In this document: positions 25,840-36,955 of the stretch, in pieces
Numbering within the stretch: position 1 is the first letter of the stretch
Layout of the letters: every line of letters starts with the position of its first letter
NCBI RefSeq assembly: GCF_018128965.1
Contig: NZ_JAAEDH010000020.1
Span: forward strand, 32,843-96,842
DNA length: 64,000 bases
Source of the DNA: Plastoroseomonas arctica
Lineage (GTDB): Bacteria > Pseudomonadota > Alphaproteobacteria > Acetobacterales > Acetobacteraceae
Direction: 5' to 3'
Translations under genes and position numbers: made by a program
The notes under the pieces: generated by a model
The model's database searches: none
What the model saw: only the letters and a program-made list of their open reading frames with translations
Told to the model about the DNA's origin: nothing

Positions 25840-26013
25840 ATGACTGAATTGACCGTGACGCTGTCGACCGAAGCCGCCGAGGCCATCGCGCGCCGTGCCG
25901 AGGCGCTTGGTTGCTCTGCCGATGCCTGGCTCGCCGCCATGGTCGAGGATATCGCCGCCGACCTGCCGGAGAGCGTCGAGGATGACGGGCCGGACGGCTT
26001 CATCTGCCGCTGA
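25840..26013 (+). CDS. small ribbon-helix-helix-like protein (57 aa)
   Basis: This small ORF has an N-terminal strand TELTVTLST followed by two helices (EAAEAIARRAEALGCSADAWLAAMVEDI). That layout is characteristic of MetJ/Arc-type DNA-binding antitoxins. The acidic tail ADLPESVEDDGPDGF ends at ICR. GAGGTGAG lies 8-15 bp upstream of the ATG at 25840. Codon use is normal for the genome. No cognate toxin gene is recognisable directly downstream, where an AT-rich stretch begins. It could be an orphan antitoxin or a small regulator. Confidence 0.62.
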   Translation: MTELTVTLSTEAAEAIARRAEALGCSADAWLAAMVEDIAADLPESVEDDGPDGFICR

Positions 26014-26332
26014 GAAGTTTTGTTTAGCTACAAGTAAATAACGAATTCCGTTTAACGGGAGTCGCTTTACCATGAATTGGTCTCGATTATTTCCTGGTGG
26101 AGGGGTGAAGCGCCATAACTTGAATTGTCATTTCCGCTGCGTGAACATTGGTATGCTGCGAAGGAGCTACTCAATGAAGGATTATTTTCGAGCGCGAGGC
26201 GAAATATTTATTGACAGTTATCGCGGTATCCTACAGAACAGTGAGGAACAGGAACACGGTTGGCTTTAGTTTCGACCCAGAGTTAGATCTTACATGTAGC
26301 GACCGGGCGTTTTGGGCAATGGAATACGCCGC
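26014..26332. other. AT-rich intergenic stretch (probable foreign DNA or promoter region)
   Basis: These 319 bp are strikingly AT-richer than the rest of the window (for example around 26020-26060 and 26170-26260) and contain no recognised gene. The only ORF with a usable Shine-Dalgarno (AAGGAG at 26161) begins at ATG 26174. The region probably carries the promoter of the glycosyltransferase-like gene at 26333, and marks a composition boundary. Confidence 0.6.
26174..26269 (+). CDS. possible 31-aa ORF in AT-rich region
   Basis: ATG at 26174 is preceded by AAGGAG with 7-nt spacing. The short product starts MKDYFRARGEIFIDSYRG, is hydrophilic and resembles nothing I recognise. It may be a leader peptide, a remnant of a longer gene, or chance. 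An upstream in-frame ATG at 26072 has no good ribosome-binding site. Confidence 0.25.
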   Translation: MKDYFRARGEIFIDSYRGILQNSEEQEHGWL

Positions 26333-27640
26333 ATGACCGAGGAGTGCCTTAATCTTGGCGCCGGCAAGACCATCCGGCTGAGCAGCTACTGGCGTGGGAG
26401 GGAGCCCGCTGCAGAAAACGTGCTGACCGGTAGGCCTACGGGACGATTCTCTTTCCACACCACTATAGAGACGGACCCTTGGATTTTGGTCGATCTCCAC
26501 CGTGCGGTCCCGGTTGCCCGCATCATGCTGTGGAACCGTGAAGACGCCGGGCTGGATGGATTGCTACGCGCCGTGCCGCTGCGTATCGAAGCAGCCGCGG
26601 AACATGAGGCTTGGTGCACGCTCGCCACCATCGGCATCGCCTTCGGAGGTGCGCTGTCGAACACGCCCTTCGACTTTCGCTTGCCGCATCCGATCCTTGC
26701 CCGCTTTATCCGCCTCACGGCGCTGGGTATTGGCGCCCTTCACTTGGACAAGGTTTTCATCTTTTCCCCCGACCTCACACCTGGCACCTCTCCGCGCTAT
26801 GGCAGGCTTACCAACCTGCGCTTTCTCGACGGATGGCCTACGGCCGATATCGCGGTTCGTTGGAACCAAGGCTTCTTTTCCAACTGCTCCGTCGCACTCC
26901 AGATGGCGATGAGCGCGGCGGCACGCGGCTTCACCATTTCCGAGATTGATTTTTCAGCTTCCATGTGGGGTTTTCGTGAAAAATCTAATGGCCAACCGCA
27001 CCTCTTCGTGGCCGACACCGCCATTTCCTTGCCAGTGCCCGCGACCGGCCAGCGATTATTCAACGCTTGGGATGTTCATAATCACTATCGAGACTTTCGC
27101 TTCGATACACTAACACCCTTCATCCACCGCCTTTTTCGTCCGCATCCTGAAGTTGCGGAGATTGAACAATCCCTTGTTGCCCACTACGCCGTCGATCAGT
27201 CGAATACCATCGTCATCCTGTACCGCGGCACCGACAAGAGGACGGAAATCTCGCCAACCGACATCGCCGAATACCTCGCCTTGGCAGACCGTCTGCTCGC
27301 CACACGCCCCGGCCACCGTGTCTGCATTCAGACCGACCAAAAGCAGATCCAGGACCAAGTGAAGGCGCATTTCGGCGAGCGCTGCTTCGCCTTCGATTCC
27401 CTGCCGGTCACTGAAGGCAGTGTTGTGATCCATCGCACAGATGTCTCACGCCACGGCCTGGACCGCACTACCTTCGGCCAGACCCTGCTCGCCGCCATCC
27501 ACCTGCTGGCCGCGGCGGACATCGTGATCACCCATACCGGCAATGTGGGTGCATGGATCAGCCTCTATCGCGGCCATGCCCGCAACCTCTTCCAGTTCGA
27601 CAGCAAGCAGGCTCTGATTGCCCCCTACAACACCTCCTGA
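26333..27640 (+). CDS. discoidin-like plus fucosyltransferase-like (GT23/NodZ-type) protein
   Basis: This two-domain protein has about 435 residues. The N-terminal part (about 10-145) looks like an F5/8 type C (discoidin) module. It starts GKTIRLSSYWRGREPAAENVLTG, continues WILVDLHRAVPVARIMLWNR and ends FIRLTALG. The C-terminal part (about 260-430) has a glycosyltransferase pattern: NTIVILYRGTDKRTEI, HRVCIQTDQKQIQDQVKAHF and VVIHRTD. The final ADIVITHTGNVGAWISLYRG resembles the nucleotide-sugar site of alpha-1,6-fucosyltransferases/NodZ. Base composition is AT-richer than its neighbours, suggesting horizontal acquisition. A TTG at 26312 is an alternative start. The substrate is unknown. Confidence 0.68.
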   Translation: MTEECLNLGAGKTIRLSSYWRGREPAAENVLTGRPTGRFSFHTTIETDPWILVDLHRAVPVARIMLWNREDAGLDGLLRAVPLRIEAAAEHEAWCTLATIGIAFGGALSNTPFDFRLPHPILARFIRLTALGIGALHLDKVFIFSPDLTPGTSPRYGRLTNLRFLDGWPTADIAVRWNQGFFSNCSVALQMAMSAAARGFTISEIDFSASMWGFREKSNGQPHLFVADTAISLPVPATGQRLFNAWDVHNHYRDFRFDTLTPFIHRLFRPHPEVAEIEQSLVAHYAVDQSNTIVILYRGTDKRTEISPTDIAEYLALADRLLATRPGHRVCIQTDQKQIQDQVKAHFGERCFAFDSLPVTEGSVVIHRTDVSRHGLDRTTFGQTLLAAIHLLAAADIVITHTGNVGAWISLYRGHARNLFQFDSKQALIAPYNTS

Positions 27641-27647
27641 AACGCAG

Positions 27648-27677
27648 AAGGCCCCGGCGGTTGCCCGCCGGGGCCTT
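27648..27677. terminator. strong GC hairpin (terminator of the + strand gene / attenuator terminator on − strand)
   Basis: AAGGCCCCGGCGG-TTGC-CCGCCGGGGCCTT has a perfect 13-bp stem and lies 7 bp after the stop of the fucosyltransferase-like gene. Read on the minus strand it is the terminator of the leader-peptide attenuator at 27729-27788, followed by CTGCGTTT. It therefore serves both directions. Confidence 0.8.
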
Positions 27678-27728
27678 CACATCGCGTGGCAGGTGGCCTG
27701 CCCACGACTACCCAGGTGACCCGTGCGA

Positions 27729-27788
27729 CTAGACCCGCACGATGATCCGGGCCGTGGCCAGAGCACGCCCATGATTGCGATGAGACAC
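27729..27788 (-). CDS. leader peptide, 19 aa, Ile/Val control codons
   Basis: A GTG-initiated ORF encodes MSHRNHGRALATARIIVRV. The Shine-Dalgarno core GGAGG (RC of 27796-27800) is about 7 nt upstream, and the match to the 16S tail extends over 15 nt. Control codons ATC ATC GTG .. GTC near the stop, and a terminator 50 nt further on, identify it as an attenuation leader rather than a functional peptide. It lies 77 bp downstream of the LivK-type gene stop on the same strand. Confidence 0.68.
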   Translation of the reverse strand: MSHRNHGRALATARIIVRV

Positions 27789-27865
27789 CGGATCACCTCC
27801 TTTCGGTTGTTGACGCACCGAGCCTGCACGGCGCGCTCGGCGCCGCGCAAGCAAATAAACCGAGA

Positions 27866-28987
<1,122 letters not shown>

Positions 28988-29160
28988 CGCTCATTCCTCT
29001 CGCCTCGCCCGCATTGTGCGGCGCGTCGGCGCGAAGCCTAACCGCGCAACCGGCGCTGTTCCAGCGCTTCCAAGCGCATGGCTGGCCGAGTGCGCAAGTA
29101 TCTGTTACTTTCCCGGAAGGTCGAGTTTTGCAACATAGCCTTCACTCTCGGGGCCTCAAA

Positions 29161-30171
29161 ATGCGCTTCATGCATCGTCCGGTGGCGCTCATCGCCAGCG
29201 CCTCCCTCTTTCTCGCCGCCTGTACGACCCAGTCCGGGCGCATCGGCACCGATGACGGCAGCGATGCCTGCCGTCCGCAACTCGTACAGCTCGACAGCAC
29301 CGGCAATTATTTTGCCGAGGACATCATCCGCGGCGCCGCGATCGGCGTGGCGGGCGGCGCCATCCTCGGCGGCATCGTCGCCGCGGCGCGCGGCGGCAAT
29401 TCGCGTAACGTCGCCGTCGGTGCCGGAATCGGCGCCGTCGCGGGCGGCGTCGCCGGCGCCGCTGCCGGCTACATCAGTGCCCGTCGCCAGCAATACAGCG
29501 ACCAGGCCCAGCTGAACCAGGCGATCGCCCAGGACGTCTCGGCCGAGAACCAGCAGATCGACCGCAGCCAGCGCGCCTTCGACCTGCTGCTCGATTGCCG
29601 CATGGCGACCGCGGCCCGCATCCGCAGCGACTTCGCCGCCCGCCGCATCAGCCGCGAGCAGGCCCAGGCCGCCATGCAGAACGTGCGCGCTCGACTCGCC
29701 AACGACGTCGCCGTCGCCCAGCGCATCAACGAGCGGATGGGCACGCGCGGCGCCGAGTTCGACACCGCCTTCACCGAGGTCGCGCCCGCGGCGCGCAACC
29801 AGGCCGGCGCGCGGATCGGCAACCCGAGACCCGTCACCACCGCGCGCGTCATCCCGCTGCGGCTGCGCCCGGACACTGCTGCGCCGGAATTCACCCAGGT
29901 CAGCGCTCGTGAGCGTGTGACCGTTCGCCCGGCGCACAGCGGCTACGCCCTCGTCGAGACCGAGCAGGGGGTACGCGGCTATGCCCCCGCCGCGCTGTTC
30001 GGCGGTGCCGCGGGCGCGCAGTCGCGCCAGGCCTCGCCCAACGCGGCGCCGGTGACCGGCGATGTTCGCCAGCTCGCGGCCACCAACATCGCCCGGCGCG
30101 AGAACTTCTCGGAATCGGTTGCCACCGCCAACGCCGCCGCGTCCGGGCAGGGCTTCGAGCTCGCCAGCTGA
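29161..30171 (+). CDS. glycine-zipper lipoprotein with C-terminal SH3-like domain
   Basis: This 336-residue lipoprotein has lipobox LAAC with lipidated Cys21 (signal ALIASASLFLAAC). A glycine-zipper membrane segment follows (about 62-105, GAAIGVAGGAILGGIVAA and GAGIGAVAGGVAGAAAGYISARR). An alpha-helical coiled region (about 110-200) leads to a bacterial SH3-like domain (about 220-275, VIPLRLRPDTAAPEFTQVSARERVTVRPAHSGYALV...GVRGYAPAALF). The stop overlaps the start of the caspase-like gene by 1 bp (TGATG), so the two are translationally coupled. Glycine zippers often insert in or perturb membranes; a periplasmic or outer-membrane scaffold is a reasonable guess. Confidence 0.85.
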   Translation: MRFMHRPVALIASASLFLAACTTQSGRIGTDDGSDACRPQLVQLDSTGNYFAEDIIRGAAIGVAGGAILGGIVAAARGGNSRNVAVGAGIGAVAGGVAGAAAGYISARRQQYSDQAQLNQAIAQDVSAENQQIDRSQRAFDLLLDCRMATAARIRSDFAARRISREQAQAAMQNVRARLANDVAVAQRINERMGTRGAEFDTAFTEVAPAARNQAGARIGNPRPVTTARVIPLRLRPDTAAPEFTQVSARERVTVRPAHSGYALVETEQGVRGYAPAALFGGAAGAQSRQASPNAAPVTGDVRQLAATNIARRENFSESVATANAAASGQGFELAS

Positions 30172-33140
30172 TGCGCTGCTGGCTGGCCTTCGTCGCGCTG
30201 CTGCTGGCCTGGCCGGCGGCGGCGCAGGAACCGCCGCAGACGCCATTCCTCCGCGTCGAAGCGCAGGCCCATATCGCGCCGGTCAATCGGCTGGCCGTCG
30301 ATGCGGCCGGGCGGCTGCTCGCCTCGGTGTCGGACGACAAGACGCTGCGCCTGTGGTCGCTGCCCGATGGCCAGCCGCGCGCCGTCCTGCGCCCGCCGAT
30401 CGGTACCCGGCTGGAGGGCGAACTCTATGCGGTGGCGCTCTCGCCGGATGGCACCCGCGCCTATGCGGCGGGCCAGACCGGGCTGGGCTGGGACCGGCTC
30501 TTCTCCATCTACGTGTTCGACACCCGCACCAACCGGATGGCCAACGTGCTTCCGCAATTGCCGGCGGCGGTCCATCACCTCGCGGTCTCGCCCGATGGCC
30601 AGATGCTGGCCGCCAGTTTCGCGGGCCGCGCCGGTGTCCGCGCCTGGGACACCGGGACGGGGCGCGAGATCTTCCGCGACCAGGAATACGGCGGCACCGC
30701 CCGCATGGTGGCCTTCGCACCCGATGGTCGTCTCGCCGTGACCTCCGCCGATGGTCGCGTGCGTGTCTACACGCCGCAGGGCCGCAAGATCGCCGACCGC
30801 ATGGTGGTGCCCAATGGCCGTCCCTATGGACTCGCCTGGTCGCCCGACGGCGCCCTGCTCGCGATCGGCTTCGAGGACCGCCTGCGGGTTGAGGTCCTGG
30901 CTGCGTCTGATCTGCGCACCCTGTTCGTCCCCGACACCTCCGGCATGGCCGGGGACGGGCTCTCCGCCGTGACCTGGGCCTCCGATGGTCGGGGCGGGGT
31001 ACAGCTCTACGCCGCCGGCTATGCGCTGGTCGCCGGTGCGGCCGGCGCCTCCGCGTCCGGCGGGTCGATCGGCCAGGGGCCGGGCGGGCGCGGCATCGCC
31101 GTGCGTGAGCAGCAGCCGCGCGTCGGGGCGGAACCCGATGCGCTCGAATACATCATCCGCCGCTGGACCGATTTCGGCCATGGACCGCCCACCGATATCC
31201 CGGCCGCGCGCGATGGCATCAACCACCTCCTCGCGCTGCCCGGCGGCGGTGTGGCCTTCGCCTCGGCTGACCCCGGCTGGGGCCGGGTGGAACCTGGCGG
31301 CACACTGGCCTTCCCGGCGCGTCCGCCGGGCGGGGATTTCCGGCGCACCGGCGCCACGCTGGCCATCTCGCCCGACGGCACCCAGGCGCGTTTTGCGCTG
31401 CGTGCCGGGTCCGCGCCCATCGTGTTCGACGCGGTGGCCGGCCAGCTCGCCAGTGGCGACGTTGCCGGCTACATCCCCGCGCGTGTCACCGGCCGGCTGT
31501 CCATCACCGGCGCGCGCAACACCAGCGCGCCGCGGCTGGGCAACACCGCGCTGGCGCTGTCCCCCGGCGAGTTCTCCCGCGCAGGTGCGCTGCTCGATGG
31601 CGATCGCGGCGCGCTGATCGGCACCGACAGCTTCCTCCGCCTGTTCGACGCAGCGGGGCGGGAGGTGGATTCCGTCCTGCTGCCGGCCGCCGCCTGGGGT
31701 GTCGCGACGGCGGGCGAGACCGCCATCGTGGCGCTGGGCGACGGCACCATCCGCTGGTTCCGCATCACTCCGCGCCTGACCGAGCTCGCCGCAGTCTTCA
31801 TCCATGCGCCGACGCTGCGCTGGGTCGCCTGGACGCCGGAGGGCCTGTTCGACCACAGCCCCAATGGCGGGCAGGAGCTGGTGGGCGTGCATCTCAACGG
31901 CACCCGCACCCAGACCCCGGAATGGGCGAGCTTCCAGCAGGCCTATCGCGCGCTCTACGCACCCGCCGCCCTGCGCGCGCGCATCGCCGGCGACAGCGCG
32001 CCGGCGCAACAGCGTCTGGCCCAGCTGGGCGAGCTGCGCGCGCGTATCGGCCAGCTTCCCGTCCTCGCCGGCGCGACCGCCTGCGCCGTGACCGATGAGG
32101 GCTGCACTCCCGTCGCCTGGGATGCGAGCACCGTGCCCTCCGGCACCCGCGCCGTGCGCCTGACCTTCGCGACCACCGATCGCGGGACGGGCTTCGGCCC
32201 GCTCGACATCCTGGTCAATGACCGCATCGCGGCGCGCGCCGAGCCGCGCGTGGGCGATGTCTCGGTCGAGATCCCGCTCGACCCCGGCCCGAACCGCATC
32301 GCGAGCCGCCTCTACGCCGAGGACCGGGCGCTGTTCTCCGAAGGCCCCACGCTGTCGCTGCGCCGCGCCGGCGAGCCGCCGCCGCTGGCCGGTGCCGGGC
32401 GCCTGGTCGTGCTCGCGATCGGGGTCAACACCTACGCCATCCCGTCGATGAACCTGCGCTACGCGGTCCCCGATGCGCGCGTGGTCGCCGAGACGCTGCG
32501 CGCCCAGGGCTCGGGCGTCTTCCGCGACGTCCAGACCACCGTGCTGGTGGACCGCGAGGCGACGCGCGCCAACATCATGGAGGCGCTGGACCGCGCCGCG
32601 CAGACGCTGCAGCCGACCGACACCTTCGTGCTCTACATCGCCGGTCACGGCATCCGTACCGATACCGACCAGCGCTTCGTGTTCCTTCCCCACGACGTGC
32701 GCGACCTCTCCTCGCAGCAGGTGGTCCGCCGGCAGGGCATCGATGACGGGACGCTGGTCGCGGCCCTCGCGCGCATCCGGGCGCGCGACGCCTTTCTGCT
32801 GCTCGACACCTGCCACGCCGGGCAGCTGACGATGGACCAGCTTTCCGCGCTGGGGAACGAGACCGGCCGCTTCCTGCTCGCGGCATCATCCTCGGTGCAG
32901 GAGGCGCTCGACAGCTATGACGACCGCAACGGCGTCTTCGCCTACGCCTTTCGCGAAGGGCTGACCGGACGCGCGGCCTCGGATGGCGAGGGACGGATCA
33001 GCGCGCTCGCCATCGGGGAATGGGTTATGCGGCGCGTGCCGCAACTCGCCGCCGAGAGGAACCACCGCCAGGATGCGGTGTTCCGCACCGCGCAGCGGGA
33101 TCTGCGGAGTTTCTCGCTGGGGCGCGTGAACCGCAACTAA
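30171..33140 (+). CDS. exported WD40-repeat caspase-like peptidase (C14 family)
   Basis: This 989-residue protein has a Sec signal peptide (CWLAFVALLLAWPAAAQE). A beta-propeller (about 30-570) follows, with WD-like blades such as VNRLAVDAAGRLLASVSDDKTLRLW and VHHLAVSPDGQMLAASFAGRAGVRAWD. A C-terminal caspase (peptidase C14) domain spans about 744-980. The catalytic dyad is complete: His826 in YIAGHG and Cys881 in LLLDTCHAG. Similar bacterial proteins act as orthocaspases, cleaving after Arg/Lys or small residues. Here the signal peptide places it outside the cytoplasm. It is coupled to the upstream SH3 lipoprotein (1-bp overlap), a likely partner. Confidence 0.9.
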   Translation: MRCWLAFVALLLAWPAAAQEPPQTPFLRVEAQAHIAPVNRLAVDAAGRLLASVSDDKTLRLWSLPDGQPRAVLRPPIGTRLEGELYAVALSPDGTRAYAAGQTGLGWDRLFSIYVFDTRTNRMANVLPQLPAAVHHLAVSPDGQMLAASFAGRAGVRAWDTGTGREIFRDQEYGGTARMVAFAPDGRLAVTSADGRVRVYTPQGRKIADRMVVPNGRPYGLAWSPDGALLAIGFEDRLRVEVLAASDLRTLFVPDTSGMAGDGLSAVTWASDGRGGVQLYAAGYALVAGAAGASASGGSIGQGPGGRGIAVREQQPRVGAEPDALEYIIRRWTDFGHGPPTDIPAARDGINHLLALPGGGVAFASADPGWGRVEPGGTLAFPARPPGGDFRRTGATLAISPDGTQARFALRAGSAPIVFDAVAGQLASGDVAGYIPARVTGRLSITGARNTSAPRLGNTALALSPGEFSRAGALLDGDRGALIGTDSFLRLFDAAGREVDSVLLPAAAWGVATAGETAIVALGDGTIRWFRITPRLTELAAVFIHAPTLRWVAWTPEGLFDHSPNGGQELVGVHLNGTRTQTPEWASFQQAYRALYAPAALRARIAGDSAPAQQRLAQLGELRARIGQLPVLAGATACAVTDEGCTPVAWDASTVPSGTRAVRLTFATTDRGTGFGPLDILVNDRIAARAEPRVGDVSVEIPLDPGPNRIASRLYAEDRALFSEGPTLSLRRAGEPPPLAGAGRLVVLAIGVNTYAIPSMNLRYAVPDARVVAETLRAQGSGVFRDVQTTVLVDREATRANIMEALDRAAQTLQPTDTFVLYIAGHGIRTDTDQRFVFLPHDVRDLSSQQVVRRQGIDDGTLVAALARIRARDAFLLLDTCHAGQLTMDQLSALGNETGRFLLAASSSVQEALDSYDDRNGVFAYAFREGLTGRAASDGEGRISALAIGEWVMRRVPQLAAERNHRQDAVFRTAQRDLRSFSLGRVNRN

Positions 33141-33263
33141 CTGGAGCCGGTCGCGAGCGCGGCCAGACGGCACTCGAGCAGTTCCTCGAAGCTCCCGAAC
33201 GTCTCGCGCGCGTCGGCTGAGCGCGCCCGCGCAACCCCCGCACCACCGATCCGTTTCACTCGC

Positions 33264-33446
33264 ATGAACGAGCCCAAGAAACCGACGCTGCCGGACCCCG
33301 AAACCACAAAGGCGCCGCCCTCGCCACACCCGCTCGACCACCCCGATGAGCGCAAGGAGGGTGGCCCGGATCACGGCAAGGCCGACAAGCAGCACGAGAA
33401 CAAGCGCAAATCGGCCCAGGATGCCGAGGACGCGGAAAGCCCCTGA
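33264..33446 (+). CDS. small hydrophilic protein, charged low complexity (60 aa)
   Basis: This 60-residue ORF is dominated by Pro, Lys, Asp, Glu and His (for example PHPLDHPDERKEGGPDHGKADK). It is probably intrinsically disordered and has no hydrophobic segment. Third codon positions are mostly G/C, which supports coding. No strong Shine-Dalgarno precedes the ATG. A 42-codon ORF on the opposite strand overlaps its start region, so the assignment is tentative. I do not recognise a family. Confidence 0.5.
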   Translation: MNEPKKPTLPDPETTKAPPSPHPLDHPDERKEGGPDHGKADKQHENKRKSAQDAEDAESP

Positions 33447-33562
33447 ACCGTCACACGTCCAAGTGCCGACCGCGGATTGCCCAGCTCGCTGTTCCTCCGT
33501 AACGTTCGCGGAGGCGTGGCATGATCCCGATGCCTCCCATTCCACGAACACACGGAGGCACC

Positions 33563-34162
33563 ATGGTCACCCGTTACGTTTCAGAGCGCGAGCTTGTCTA
33601 TTCCCCGGACGAGCTGGGCTTTCCCAGCATCATGGGCTGCCACGGTATCGTCTACGCGACCAATGCCGGGCTGTTTGGCTTCCACAACTACGGCGGCGAA
33701 ACGCCCGCGCAGTACAATGATCGCGCGGCCGCCTTCGCCGACTTCGTGACGCATCACCCGGCCGGGCCGGGCGTGGGTACAGCACTGTTCGGCGCCTGCT
33801 ACCTGACCCAGGCGGGCGCCACCGTGCGCGCTTACGGCGCGGGGCCGCGGCCGAAATGGATCGCCGAGCTCGTCGCCTTCGCGGCCGCGCTCAACTTCAA
33901 CGGTCCGATCTACGGCTATGATTTTGGCACCTTCCCCGGCATCGGCGCCTCGGCCTACAGCGAGTTCTCCCGCGTGAACGCGACCTGCGTCATCCAGGCC
34001 AAGACCTGGACCGCGGTCGGCGCCACGAGCGCGCCGAACACCGACCATGTGAATATCCGCTACAACCCGCGCCTGAACGTGCTGGAGAACCAGGCTCGCA
34101 ACACCATCAACTTCGTCCCGACCGCGGGCATGCGCACCGTCTATCCGCAACAGCTCCGCTAA
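33563..34162 (+). CDS. unknown protein, possible CheD/deamidase-like fold
   Basis: This 199-residue soluble protein has no signal peptide or TM. The start at 33563 has ACGGAGG 6-11 bp upstream. The conserved-looking core [22 protein letters not shown] contains Cys26 and His41, 15 residues apart. The spacing and surrounding Gly-rich strands recall the Cys-His layout of CheD/BLF1-type glutamine deamidases, but this is only a pattern comparison. A later [12 protein letters not shown] and [12 protein letters not shown] are also distinctive. I cannot assign a function. It stands alone upstream of alaS. Confidence 0.65.
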   Translation: MVTRYVSERELVYSPDELGFPSIMGCHGIVYATNAGLFGFHNYGGETPAQYNDRAAAFADFVTHHPAGPGVGTALFGACYLTQAGATVRAYGAGPRPKWIAELVAFAAALNFNGPIYGYDFGTFPGIGASAYSEFSRVNATCVIQAKTWTAVGATSAPNTDHVNIRYNPRLNVLENQARNTINFVPTAGMRTVYPQQLR

Positions 34163-34259
34163 GCAGCGCAGCCACCTCCCGCACCCGCCGGCTGATCGGG
34201 CCTTCCCGTCGCGCGATCAACGGGTTACAGGTCTCGGCCCCCCGCATCCTGGCCGAGAC

Positions 34260-36875
<2,616 letters not shown>

Positions 36876-36955
36876 ATGTGTCCGGGCGCGTCGTTTCCGG
36901 TTGATCCGGGACCGATTCATATGGCCTAACACCGTACCAGGGCACCAGCGCAACC

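Larger units (their letters stand above)
27648..27803 (-). promoter_or_regulatory. transcription attenuator with Ile/Val-type leader peptide (orphan)
   Basis: On the minus strand there is, in order: an extreme Shine-Dalgarno GAAAGGAGGTGATCC (complementary to the 16S 3' tail), a 19-codon leader ending in Ile-Ile-Val-Arg-Val codons, a potential pause/antiterminator stem (CGTGG-CAGG...CCTG-CCACG, about 27683-27707), and the 13-bp GC terminator at 27677-27648. This is the architecture of amino-acid-biosynthesis attenuation (ilv type). Below 27648 on this strand there is no gene, only the antisense of a + strand gene, so the device has no visible target. Confidence 0.65.

Noticed and set aside
26072..26269. 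65-codon ORF starting at 26072
   Set aside because: No ribosome-binding site at that start and a composition unlike coding DNA; only the internal ATG at 26174 has a plausible SD, reported at low confidence.
27790..27804. GGATCACCTCCTTTC on the + strand resembling the 3' end of 16S rRNA
   Set aside because: Flanking sequence does not continue the 16S end (no GCGGCT before GGATC). On the minus strand it reads as an extended Shine-Dalgarno before the leader peptide, which explains it fully.
29979..32816. 945-codon open frame on the minus strand opposite the caspase gene
   Set aside because: Antisense shadow of a high-GC gene; its translation is Arg/Gly/Ala-rich low-complexity with no domain, while the + strand frame has complete WD40 and caspase motifs.
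33494..33514. CCTCCG...CGGAGG hairpin before the unknown gene at 33563
   Set aside because: Only 6 bp with a 9-nt loop; expected by chance in this GC-rich DNA and no conserved sequence supports a regulator site.
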